Of a stretch of DNA of 64,000 bases, positions 21,262 through 32,440 are shown piece after piece (positions within the stretch are counted from its first letter, which is position 1; every line of letters begins with the position of its first letter). The DNA is taken from positions 1,736,001-1,800,000 of the forward strand of contig CM074131.1 in NCBI GenBank assembly GCA_037178625.1. Direction: 5' to 3'. A program made the position numbers and the translations under genes. Origin of the DNA: Skeletonema tropicum (taxonomy: Eukaryota; Bacillariophyta; Thalassiosirophyceae; Thalassiosirales; Thalassiosiraceae). Below the pieces are notes generated by a model. It saw only the letters and a program-made list of their open reading frames with translations. It was not told the DNA's origin and made no database searches.

Positions 21262-24200
21262 GTGTGGGCTGGCCAGCAGCACCACATTCTACCAAATCGT
21301 ATCTATCGCCGTCAGTATGGGCATGAGCCGCTGCTAGTGGTCCATTCTAGTCGGCGAAGATACTAGACAAGCTCATTTGTACCGCTCAGACGACTAGCGT
21401 CCGTAGAGGCGATGCTACAACCTCGTAGCCGATGTGAGAGATCCAGTGTGGGCTGGCCAGCAGCACCTCAATATACCAAATCGTATCTATCGCCGTCAGT
21501 ATGGGCATGAGCCACTGCTAGTGGCCCATTCTAGTCGGCGGTATTACTAAAAAAACTCATTTGCACCTTTCAGACAACTAGCAACCGTAGAAGCGATGCT
21601 ACAACCTCGTAGCTGATGTGAGAGGTCCAGTGTGGGCTGGCTGGCTAGCTGGCTGGCTAGCTAGCCGGCAGCACCACATTCTACCAATTCGTATCTATCG
21701 CCGTCGCATGGGCATGAGCCACTGCTAGTGGCCTATTGTAGTTGGCAGTGATTATAGACAAGCTCATTTGTACCGCTCAGACGACTAGCGTCCGTAGAGG
21801 CGATGCTACAAGCATCGCTACCTCATAGCTGATGTGAGAGATCCAGTGTGTGCTGGCTAGCTAGCCGGCAGCACCACATTCTACCAAATCGTATCTATCG
21901 CCGTCGCATGGGCATGAGCCACTGCTAGTGGCCTATTGTAGTTGACAGTGATTGTAGACAAGCTCATTTGTACCGCTCAGACGACTAGCGTCCGTAGAGG
22001 CGATGCTACAAGCATCGCTACCTCATAGCTGATGTGAGAGATCCAGTGTGTGCTGGCTAGCTAGCCGGCAGCACCACATTCTACCAAATCGTATCTATCG
22101 CCGTCGCATGGGCATGAGCCACTGCTAGTGGCCTATTGTAGTTGGCAGTGATTGTAGACAAGCTCATTTGTACCGCTCAGACGACTAGCGTCCGTAGAGG
22201 CGATGCTACAACCTCGTAGCTGATGTGAGAGGTCCAGTGTGGTCTGGCTGGCTGGCTAGCTAGCCGGCAGCACCACATTCTACCAAATCGTATCTATCGC
22301 CGTCAGTATGGGCATGAGCCGCTGCTAGTGGTCCATTCTAGTCGGCGAAGATACTAGACAAGCTCATTTGTACCGCTCAGACGACTAGCGTCCGTAGAGG
22401 CGATGCTACAACCTCGTAGCTGATGTGAGAGGTCCAGTGTGGGCTAGCCAGCAGCACCTCAATATACCAAATCGTATCAATCGCCGTTGGTATGGGCATG
22501 AGCCGCTGCTAGTGGCCTATTCTAGTCGGCGGTATTCCTAGACAAGCTCATTTGTACCGCTCAGACGACTAGCGTCCGTAGAGGCGATGCTAAAACCTCG
22601 TAGCTGATGTGAGAGATCCAGTGTGGGCTGGCCAGCAGGACCTCAATATACCAAATCGTATCAATCGCCGTTAGTATGGGCATGAGCCGCTGCTAGTGGC
22701 CTATTCTAGTCAGCGGGGATACTAGACAAGCTCATTTGTACCGCTCAGACGACTAGCGTCCGTAAAAGCGATGCTACAGTCTCATAGCTGATGTAAGAGG
22801 TCCAGTGTGGGCTGGCTGGCTATATAACAGAAATTTTAAAGTACGTCTGGGCTGGCTGGCTAGCTAGCCGGCATCACCACATTCTACCTATACGTATCTA
22901 TCGCCGTCAGTATGGGCATGAGCCGCTGCTAGTGGACCATTCCAGTCAGCGGGGACACTAGAATGGCAAATTTGTACCGCTCAGACAACTAGCGTCCGTA
23001 GAAGCGATACTACAAGCTCGTAGCTGATGTGAGTGGTCCAGTGTGGGCTGGCTGGCTAGCTAGCCGGCATCACCACATTCTACCTATTCGTATCTATCGC
23101 CGTCAGTATGAGCATGAGCTGCTTCTAGTGGCCCATTCTAGTCGGCGTTATTCCTAGACAAGCTCATTTGTACCGCTCAGACGACTAGCGTCCGTAGAAG
23201 CGATGCTACAACCTCGCAGCTGATGTGAGAGGTCCAGTGTGGGCTGGCCAGCAGAAACACATTATACCAATTCGTATCTATCGCCGCCTGTATGTGCATG
23301 AGCCGCTGCTAGTGGATCATTCTAGTCGGCGGGAATACTAGACAAGCTTAATTGAACCGCTCAGACAACTAGCGTCAGTAGAAGCGATGCTACAACCTCG
23401 TAGCCTTTATGAGAGATCCAGTGTGTGCTGGCTAGCTAGCCGGCAGCACCACATTCTACCAAATCGGATCAATTGCCGTCAGTATGGGCATGTGCCGCTG
23501 CTAGTGGCCCATTCTAGTCAACGAAAATACTAGACAAGCTCATTTGTACCGCTCAGACGACTAGCGTTCGTAGCATCGGAGCCACTGCTAGTGGCCCATT
23601 CTAGTCGGCGGTATTCCTAGACAAGCTCATTTGTACCCCTCAGACGACTAGCGTCCGTAGAAGCGATGCTACAACCTCGTAGCTGATGTGAGAGGTCCAG
23701 TGTGTATTCTTAGACAAGCTCATTTGTACCGCTCAGACGACTAGCGTCCGTAGAAGCGATGCTACAAGCTCGTAGCTGATGTGAGAGGTCCAGTGTGGGC
23801 TGGCTGGCTGGCTAGCTAGCCGGCAGCACCACATTCTACAAAATAGTATCTATCGCCGTCAGTATGGGCATGAGCCGCTGCTAGTGGCCTATTCTAGTTG
23901 GCAGTGATTCTAGACAAGCTCATTTGTACCGCTCAGACGACTAGCGTCCGTAGAGGCGATGCTACAACCTCGTAGCTGATGTGAGAGGTCCAGTGTGGGC
24001 TTGCCAGCAGCACCACATTCTACCAAATCGTATCTATCGCCGTCAGTATGGGCATGAGCCGCTGCTAGTGGCCCATTCTAGTCGGAAGCGATACTAGACA
24101 AGCTCATTTGTACCGCTCAGACGACTAGCGTCCGTAGAGGCGATGCTACAACCTCGTAGCTGATGTGAGAGATCCAGTGTGGGCTGGCCAGCAGGACCTC

Positions 24201-26310
24201 AATATACCAAATCGTATCAATCGCCGTTAGTATGGGCATGAGCCGCTGCTAGTGGCCCTATTCTAGTCGGCGGGGATACTAGACAAGCTCATTTGTACCG
24301 CTCAGACGACTAGCGTCCGTAGAAGCGATGTTACAGTCTCATAGCTGATGTAAGAGGTCCAGTGTGGGCTGGCTGGCTAGCTAGCCGGCATCACCACATT
24401 CTACCTATTCGTATCTATCGCCGTCGCATGGGCATGAGCCGCTGCTAGTGGACCATTCCAGTCAGCGGGGATACTAGAATGGCAAATTTGTACCGCTCAG
24501 ACGACTAGCGTCCGTAGAAGCGATACTACAAGCTCGTAGCTGATGTGAGTGGTCCAGTGTGGGCTGGCTGGCTAGCTAGCCGGCATCACCACATTCTACC
24601 TATTCGTATCTATCGCCGTCAGTATGGGCATGAGCTGCTTAAAGTGGCCCATTCTAGTCGGCGGGAATACTAGACAAGCTTAATTGTACCACTCAGACGA
24701 CTAGCGTCCGTAGAAGCGATGCTACAACCTCGTAGCTTATATGAGAGATCCAGTGTGTGCTGGCTAGCTAGCCGGCAGCACCACATTCTACCAAATCGGA
24801 TCAATTGCCGTCAGTATGGGCATGTGCCGCTACTAGTGGCCCATTCTAGTCAACGGAAAATACTAGACAAGCTCATTTGTACCGCTCAGACGACTAGCGT
24901 TCGTAGCATCGGAGCCACTGCTAGTGGCCCATTCTAGTCGGCGGTATTCCTAGACAAGCTCATTTGTACCCCTCAGACGACTAGCGTCCGTAGAAGCGAT
25001 GCTACAAGCCTCGTAGCTGATGTGAGAGGTCCAGTGTGTATTCTTAGACAAGCTCATTTGTACCGCTCAGACGACTAGCGTCCGCAGAAGCGATGCTACA
25101 ACCTCGTAGCTGATGTGAGAGGTCCAGTGTGGGCTGGCTGGCTGGCTAGCTAGCCGGCAGCACCACATTCTACAAAATAGTATCTATCGCCGTCAGTATG
25201 GGCATGAGCCGCTGCTAGTGGCCTATTGTAGTTGGCAGTGATTCTAGACAAGCTCATTTGTACCGCTCAGACGACTAGCGTCCGTAGAGGCGATGCTACA
25301 ACCGTCGTAGCTGATGTGAGAGGTCCAGTGTGGGCTTGCCAGCAGCACCACATTCTACCAAATCGTATCTATCGCCGTCAGCTATGGGCATGAGCCGCTG
25401 CTAGTGGCCCATTCTAGTCGGAAGCGATACTAGACAAGCTCATTTGTACCGCTCAGACGACTAGCGTCCGTAGAGGCGATGCTACAACCTCGTAGCTGAT
25501 GTGAGAGATCCAGTGTGGGCTGGCCAGCAGCACCTCAATATACCAAATCGTATCAATCGCCGTTAGTATGGGCATGAGCCGCTGCTAGTGGTCCATTCTA
25601 GTCGGCGGTATTCCTAGACAAGCTCATTTGTACCGCTCAGACGACTAGCGTCCGTAGAATTATGCTACAGTCTCGTAGCTGATGTGAGAGGTCCAGTGTG
25701 GGCTGGCTGGCTAGCTAGCCGGCATCACCACATTCTACCAAATCGTATCTATCGCCGTCGCATGGGCATGAGCCGCTGCTAGTGGACCATTCCAGTCGGC
25801 GGGGATAGTAGAATGGCAAATTTGTACCGCTCAGACAACTAGCGTCCGTAGAAGCGATGCTACAACCTCGTAGCTGATGTGAGTGGTCCAGTGTGGGCTG
25901 GCTAGCTAGCCGGCAGCACCACATTCTACCAAATAGTATCTATCGCTTTTAGTATGGGCATGAGCCGCTGCTAGTGGCCTATTGTAGTTGGCAGTGATTC
26001 TAGACAAGCTCATTTGTACCGCTCAGACGACTAGCGTCCGTAGAAGCGATGCTACAACCTCGTAGCTGATGTGAGAGGTCCAGTGTGGGCTAGGCCAGCA
26101 GCACCACATTCTACCAAATCGAATCTTTCCTCGTACGATCAATACTTGCATGAGTCGCTGCATGTTGCCCATTCTAGTCGGCTGTGATAATAGGTATGCT
26201 CATTTGCACCGCTCAGACGACTCGCGTCCGTAGAATTATGCTACAGTCTCGTAGCTGATTTGAGAGGTCCAGTGAGGGCTGGCCAGCAGCACCACAATAT
26301 ACCAAATCGT
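21262..26310 (+). repeat. satellite array, about 28 units of 180-205 bp
   Basis: The unit runs from GTGTGGGCTGGCTGGCTAGC through CCACATTCTACCAAATCGTA, GGGCATGAGCCGCTGCTAGT, CAAGCTCATTTGTACCGCTC and AGACGACTAGCGTCCGTAGA to CGTAGCTGATGTGAGAGGTC. The segment GACTAGCGTCCGTAG or a close variant recurs about 28 times at near-regular spacing. Units differ mainly in the length of the GGCTGGCTAGCTAGCC run. A few units are truncated (near 23574-23740 and 24900-25070). A higher-order block of roughly 1.3-1.6 kb is repeated (22621-24178 against 24179-25515). No open frame is conserved among units. Confidence 0.95.
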
Positions 26311-26495
26311 TATTTTCTTGGAAGCTTGAACTTCGACAATCTTAGTTACAAGTATGTATCAGAAATTTTTGATTTCTCTTTTCATTTGTAAACTTTTTAT
26401 TCATTCCAGCTCGCTCATAAGTAGTTGATAGTATGGGTTGGTCTGTCTTAGCTCGTGGGGCCTTCTTCTCCTCCACGCTCCACGCCCGGGGCTTC

Positions 26496-26910
26496 ACCGA
26501 AGATTGACTCCTGCAAAGTATCCAAGTTTATCTGTCGAGTTGTAGAATGCTCTGCTCTTCAACCACCATTTGATTGATAAACATCCGTAATAACTTTCCC
26601 AAATTGTTTCCCATTTCACCTGATAGTTGGCATACAATTGTGACTGGCACTGTCTCTATGATTTCATGATGATTTACCGGCTGAGGCTGATTTGAAATCG
26701 ATGCGTATTGTTGGGGCAATAGAACAAATGAAGTAACCACGAGAGAGGTTACCCCGATCACAAATAATGATCACCCTGATTTCTTTGCGCCACTGCTGTG
26801 TCTCTCAAATGATGATTGCGAATGCTTAAAGAAGGCAAAGCAGGCCACACGTGCTCACGACAGTACACAACTAACAACTCTACTCCTTTATCAAGCAACC
26901 TCTTCCAAGT
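26496..26910 (-). pseudogene. decayed second copy of the 5' part of the fucosyltransferase-like gene
   Basis: This matches 13925-14348 over its full length with scattered substitutions and small indels, including the membrane anchor and the QLSGEMGNNLGKL motif. The frame is broken upstream of the anchor (a stop near 26760) and after the motif (KLLRMFINQMV instead of LSLKWWL), and the copy ends at the satellite side, so no catalytic part remains. The homology covers the 5' flank as well as coding sequence, so it is a genomic duplication and not a processed transcript. Confidence 0.8.
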
Positions 26911-27186
26911 ATCCTCTCTCTTGTGGTTTAGGAGATGAGTGGATGTATTTGTAACATTGTCGTACCTTATGAACTCTGCAACGACGATGCGGCAGCTTTT
27001 GCAGTAGATAGCTTCACCTCGCACGGGAGCATTTAACAGTTGCAGGTTGCAGGGTGGGACACGGGCGGGATGGCGTGGACAAACAAAGCTCGGCGGGCAA
27101 AATTATTCTTCTCAATTTTTTTCCATTTTGAATTTTGAGCATTTGCGACTGCATCTGCATGGTTGCATGCACCATAAAGTGGAACG

Positions 27187-30100
27187 ATGTCATCCCCTAC
27201 GCAGCGAAAGCACCTCCTCGACGAGGACGACAACGAAAGCGAGAATGCCGTAAAGCGTCTCCGAGGCGGTGGCTACGGCTACGATGATTCCGAAGAGCTA
27301 TTTGACGAAGATCCCTTTGAAGAAGAAGTGGAGATGATGGACGGTCCACCTGATGAAAATGACACAACTAATGCCAAGGATGACGGAGAGGGAGATATTG
27401 CCTTTGGGGATATTACCGATGCTCATCGCGCGAGGTGGGAACGACCTGCCGTTCCCGATGCGGTGTGGAAAACTGCGGAGAATGATCTGAACTTGCAATG
27501 GCTGGATATAGATATGATTGGAGGTGTACCTTTGCATCAAAATCCCAATGCTGCAAAAAAGGTTGTGGGTGCCAAGAGTGGCAGCGTCCCCATCATTCGT
27601 TTGTATGGTGTCAATGAAACTGGAAACTCGGTTGCAGTATTTATTCATGGGTTCACTGCCTATGGATACTTTGCTCTTCCCAAGGGATTTGAAGTAGATG
27701 GAAGCGACGATAACTTGGGACAGATCCGAAGGATTCTTGATGATAATTTACGTGCCAAGCTTGGTAATCAATACAACAAGGGCAGCTCTGGAGATGGGAA
27801 AACACCAGACGTTTGCCTGGCAGTTCAGTCTGTGAAGGAAAAACAATCTATTATGGGCTACGATCCCTCACACACTAGCTTTTTGAAGGTCTACGTGGGC
27901 ATGCCGACAATGATTCCGAAGCTAAAGACAATTATGGAAGATGGAATTGCGTTGCCTGGATTGACAGATGAAAATGGAGGAGAGGTTCGAGGTTCCATAC
28001 TGTTTCAACCATTTGAGTGTAATGTTCCCTATGTGTTGAGGTACATGATTGATAGAGACGTGACAGGTGCTGGTTGGTTGAGTCTACCCAAAGGCACTTA
28101 CAAGCTGAGGAAGTCCGAGAATGAGAAGGGAACTCACTGTCAGGTATGGAAAGATTAGGTGTACGACTGTTTCAAATTGCTACTACCGTGTCTCACGTGA
28201 CTTTTCTTCTTGCCTCCTCACAGATTGAAGCTGATATTTGCTACAATGAAATTATCCCTCGCAAACCCGAGGGCGAATGGTCGAAAGTGGCACCATTGAG
28301 AATCCTATCGTTTGATATTGAATGTCAAGGGAGAAAGGGATACTTCCCAGAGGCAGAGCAGGACCCTGTTATTCAGATTGCAAACTCGCTCAGTGTGTAT
28401 GGCAGAAACACAGGACCGATTGTTCAAAATGTTTTTACATTGAAAGGATGCCTACCGATTGTTGGTGCACAAGTAATCTCCAGTGAGAGCGAAGAAGACA
28501 TGTTGCTCAAATGGCGTCAATTTTTGCACGCTTCTGATGCAGACTATTCTCACGTAAGTATGTGTTGATTTGCTATTTTACATTATTTGACTCATGACTT
28601 GAGTGAACTTACAATTGAGTCTCTTTGTTTGTGTAGTGGTTATAACGTACAAAACTTCGATATTCCCTATCTGCTTGATCGCGCAGAAGCTATCTGGGGC
28701 AAGAAGGATCCTAAATTGCGAACCTTCACTCAGTGGGGTCGTGTGAAGAATGCCCAAACTAAGAAGCGTGAGACCATGTTTTCATCGTCAGCCTATGGCC
28801 GCAGGACCAATACTGAAACTACAATTGAAGGCCGTGTCATCTTTGACATGCTTCCATACATGCAGCGCAATCACAAACTGAGCTCCTACTCACTTAACTC
28901 TGTCTGTGCTGAATTTCTGAATCAGCAAAAAGAGGATGTTCACCATTCCATCATTTCAGATCTTCAGAACGGAACTGACGCAGACCGCCATCGGCTAGCT
29001 GTGTACTGTATTAAAGATGCGTTGCTTCCTCAACGTCTGATGGACAAGCTGAGTGTGCTCATTAACTACGTCGAAATGGCACGTGTGACTGGAGTGCCCG
29101 TATCGTTTTTGATCTCTACGTGGACAGCAAATCAAAGTGTTTTCGATGATTCTTCGTAAGTGCAGGGATGTCAATCTGCTTGTTCCTACGTTGAAAAAGA
29201 GTGGAGCCAACAATGACGATGGTTACGAAGGCGCTACCGTTTTGGACCCTATTAAATCGTACTATGAGGTTCCTATCGCCACATTGGATTTTGCCTCGCT
29301 GTATCCATCCATCATGCAAGCATACAATTTGTGTTACTCAACGATGGTTAGTTCCAAAGAGGCAACAAAAATTGATTCTGCGAAGTACAAGAAGAGCGAA
29401 AACGGACATACTTTTGTTCACTCACATGTCAAGAAGGGAATTCTCCCAACTATTCTTGAGGAGCTGCTTTCCGCTCGTAAGAGAGCTAAGAAAGACATGA
29501 AGAATGCCCCTAATGAATTTGAGAAGTCTGTCCAAAACGGTCGTCAGCTCGCTTTGAAAGTGTCAGCGAACAGTGTGTACGGATTTACCGGCGCCGGGGT
29601 GGGCCAGCTCCCTTGTCTACCCATTGCATCTTCTGTTACATCATATGGCCGATATCTGCTGGAGAAGACAAAAGCTTTCGTCGAAGAGCATTACACGCAA
29701 GCAAATGGGTATGAATTCAATGCCCAAGTTGTGTATGGTGACACTGACTCTGTCATGGTGAAGTTTGGCACCACGACTGTAGCTGACACCTTTCCATTGG
29801 CCATCGAAGCAGCGGAAAAGTGCTCTAAAATCTTCCCCGACCCTATTCTTCTCGAGTTTGAGAAGGTCTACTATCCATACTTGCTGATGAATAAGAAGAG
29901 GTATGCAGGACTCATGTGGACTCAGAAGGACAAATATGACTACATGGACACGAAAGGTCTCGAGACCGTTCGACGTGACAACTGTGCTTTGGTTCGTGAT
30001 GTTATTCAGACGTCTTTGGATAAGATCATTATCGAGAGGAATGTGCCGGGTGCCATTGACTATGTCAAGTCTCAAATTGCTGATTTGTTACAAAACAAGA

Positions 30101-30816
30101 TGGATATTTCACAGCTGGTTATTACAAAAAGTCTCAATAAGGGAGCAGAATACGCGTTGGGTCTCGGTGGAAAGGAAGAAGATTACAAGGTGAAGCAAGC
30201 TCACGTAGAACTTGCAGCCAGGATGAGGAAGCGTGATGCTGGATCGGCACCGCAGATGGGTGATCGTGTTCCGTACGTAATCATCACTGGTGCCAAGGGA
30301 GCAGCGACGTATGAGAAATCGGAGGACCCTATTTATGTACTTGAGAACAATATCCCAATCGACACGAAGTGGTACCTTTCCAACCAGCTCTCAAAACCCC
30401 TGACCAGAATCTTCGAGCCAATCATTGCGAATGTTGAGAAGTCATTGTTGCAAGGTGAGCATACACGAAAGATTTTCATCCCTACGCCGACTGCCAAGAA
30501 GGGTTCATTGATGATGTTCGCTCACAAGAAGGCAACCTGCATGGGGTGTAAGGTTGGAATCAACGCTAATGAAGGGAACTTGTGCAAGTACTGCCTACCG
30601 AAGGAAGCACAGATTTACCTCGAGAAGTTGAATGCTCTAAAGGAAGCCGAACTTCGCTATGCTCATCTGTGGTCTGAAGCCCAGCGAATCCATGGTACTC
30701 TCCACACTGATATCATGTGCACTGGTGACGGATGCTCGTGTCAGTTCTATCGTAGGAAGAAAGTCCAAGCAGATATTCGTCTATACCAAGAGCAGGTTGA
30801 TAAGTTCGGTAGGTAA
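27187..30816 (+). CDS. POLD1: DNA polymerase delta catalytic subunit (two introns, one frameshift)
   Basis: Leading/lagging-strand replicative polymerase with proofreading exonuclease. The start MSSPTQRKHLLDEDD precedes an acidic N-terminus. Motifs in order: exonuclease I SFDIEC, exonuclease II GYNVQNFDIPYL, polymerase motif A LDFASLYPSIMQAYNLC, motif B KVSANSVYGFTG, motif C VYGDTDSVMV, then the C-terminal CysA (CMGCKVG...LCKYC) and CysB (CTGDGCSC) metal sites. CysB is the Fe-S site in this family. Intron 1 is 28144-28223. Intron 2 starts at 28554 (GTAAGT); its acceptor is ambiguous (28619 in frame, or 28636 with a better pyrimidine tract). Near 29118 the frame shifts: family sequence STRGQQIKVFS is recovered only if two bases are added in TCTACGTGGACAG. 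The last frame runs to the stop at 30816. It is convergent with the oxygenase gene. Confidence 0.95.
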
Positions 30817-30947
30817 AGTTTTACCTTGCAATAATGTTACCTATTTGGAGGGGCTAGATTATATTCATATCATATCAAGTAGAAAGTATTTAAGAGTGAC
30901 TTCTTCGTTTCCGAAATGTAGATTTACTTTTTGTGCCGTTCTTCACA

Positions 30948-32174
30948 TCATTCCTCTTCCTCCCAGACCTCCTCACAAAAGCCCTCGTCGCCACTCTCTT
31001 CTTCGTCATCTGACTCCATCAAACAAAAGAACTCGCCTTCTCTGATCTCTCGCAACGTAACAACTGCCATGAATGTGCCACCTTCCTCATCTTCCAACTC
31101 TACCACTTGACAGTTTGGATCGGATTTAGATCTTGGGAGCTCAATATCAGGCATGTTGCGTTCTGTAAATAGGATTGTATCAGCCTCAATAGCTTGTGCA
31201 GCATAAGTGCCATCCACATTAGTCATGGACGTTTCTCGATCTGGTTGTTCCTCTTGCGCAGCATCATCCTTTTGTTCAGTAAAGTAAATATCTCTTGCAT
31301 ATGAGATGCACGGTACGTCTTGGCTTGGGATGATTGTGCTGTGCCACCAAAGCCGTGTGTTCAAGAGTAATATGTCACCCTCTTTGCACTCTACTTCAAT
31401 ATGATGATGATCTTTCGCTTCTTTGTCACCTTCCATCTCTTCAACTTTTCTCTTTTTATTCGATGGGCTACTACACTGGTTTTGTTCACGGCTTGCCATT
31501 GCTTCCATCAGTTCTGCTGTTGGTCTCAAACGCCAGATCTTCGTCCCAGAAAGTTGGTAATGGAAGGTTCCATCATGCGTTACAGAATCAGTATGTTCTG
31601 GTCGACCTAGTAATGATTCATTTGAATTGTAGTTCTTTCCAAAGAACAGCCATAGCGCTGGACCGTAGTCAACTTTCATTGTAGCTGCAGTGTTATCATC
31701 TTTTGAATCTGATTCCTGCACTGGCAAATGCACCATCGGTAGACTATTCGTCAGCAGATCTTCCAAAACATCTTTGCTATGTTGCACAAGAAAGCTGCAA
31801 TATCCTCTCCCTTTCTTATTGTTTTGTAGAAAACTACCAGGTTTTGCATCCATATCATCATCGTCACCAGATTTATGATTCTTTTTGTTCTCTATACACC
31901 ATGAGGCTTTGTCTTGTTCGCCAAGAGAATCGAATAGATCTTTCACATGCTCTGCGTGAAAGAACTCGGCATTTTCATTAGGTAGATGGTTGGGTTTGTA
32001 TCCTCGAATGTGCAGAGCTTGATGTCCATCATATGCATCTTGAAAGGCTGAACGAGGTAACAAAGTCGTGTCTTGTAGATTAAGCAAAGGCACGTCGTTG
32101 ATGACTGGAAGTTGAGGAGCGCAAACACTGCGACAACAGCTCTTTCTTTTGCATGATGTTTCCTTTTCTGCCAT
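30948..32174 (-). CDS. cupin/JmjC-like 2-oxoglutarate oxygenase with SET-like C-terminal segment
   Basis: 408 aa. Residues about 25-300 form a cupin-8/JmjC-like double-stranded beta helix: iron ligands HxD at His194/Asp196 (RPEHTDSVTHDGTFHYQL), distal His278 in RLWWHSTIIP, and basic/aromatic residues in GTKIWRLRP typical of co-substrate binding. Enzymes of this fold hydroxylate or demethylate proteins. From about residue 328 to 386 the sequence changes to DGTYAAQAIEADTILFTERN, then DPNCQVVEL and VVTLREIREGEFF, which resembles the start and end of a SET domain (the N-H--PNC and hR-I--GEEh motifs) with the middle missing. The tail is very acidic. The substrate is unknown. It is divergent from the E2 gene with 266 bp between starts. 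Confidence 0.7.
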   Translation of the reverse strand: MAEKETSCKRKSCCRSVCAPQLPVINDVPLLNLQDTTLLPRSAFQDAYDGHQALHIRGYKPNHLPNENAEFFHAEHVKDLFDSLGEQDKASWCIENKKNHKSGDDDDMDAKPGSFLQNNKKGRGYCSFLVQHSKDVLEDLLTNSLPMVHLPVQESDSKDDNTAATMKVDYGPALWLFFGKNYNSNESLLGRPEHTDSVTHDGTFHYQLSGTKIWRLRPTAELMEAMASREQNQCSSPSNKKRKVEEMEGDKEAKDHHHIEVECKEGDILLLNTRLWWHSTIIPSQDVPCISYARDIYFTEQKDDAAQEEQPDRETSMTNVDGTYAAQAIEADTILFTERNMPDIELPRSKSDPNCQVVELEDEEGGTFMAVVTLREIREGEFFCLMESDDEEESGDEGFCEEVWEEEE

Positions 32175-32440
32175 GGTAATACTTAGGTTTTAGTTGTAGC
32201 AATGGTATTCTTTGAGGCAATGGCAATGGTTGGAGGAGGCATGTCCGCATCATGTCCAGCAAGTTGAGTCACGAGTCACGGTAAAATACCGTTTCTGAGT
32301 CACGTGTCACTTCACAATAAAAAAGTCGTGGCAGCTTTGCGTGTTGGACAATGATGGAGCGAGGAATATCGTAGCAAATAGCAGAGGTAGACCACAAATA
32401 AAATACTTATTATTGCCATTGACCCTAAAGCGTCACCAAT

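Noticed and set aside
21262..26310. CRISPR-like regular repeats
   Set aside because: Whole 180-205-bp units repeat with no alternation of short conserved repeats and unique spacers, and the context is eukaryotic nuclear DNA.
26758..27024. Open frame on the minus strand with CKSC and a CREHVW motif
   Set aside because: It overlaps the flank and 5' end of the decayed fucosyltransferase-like copy in another frame and runs into the POLD1 promoter; the first copy of the segment does not keep the frame.
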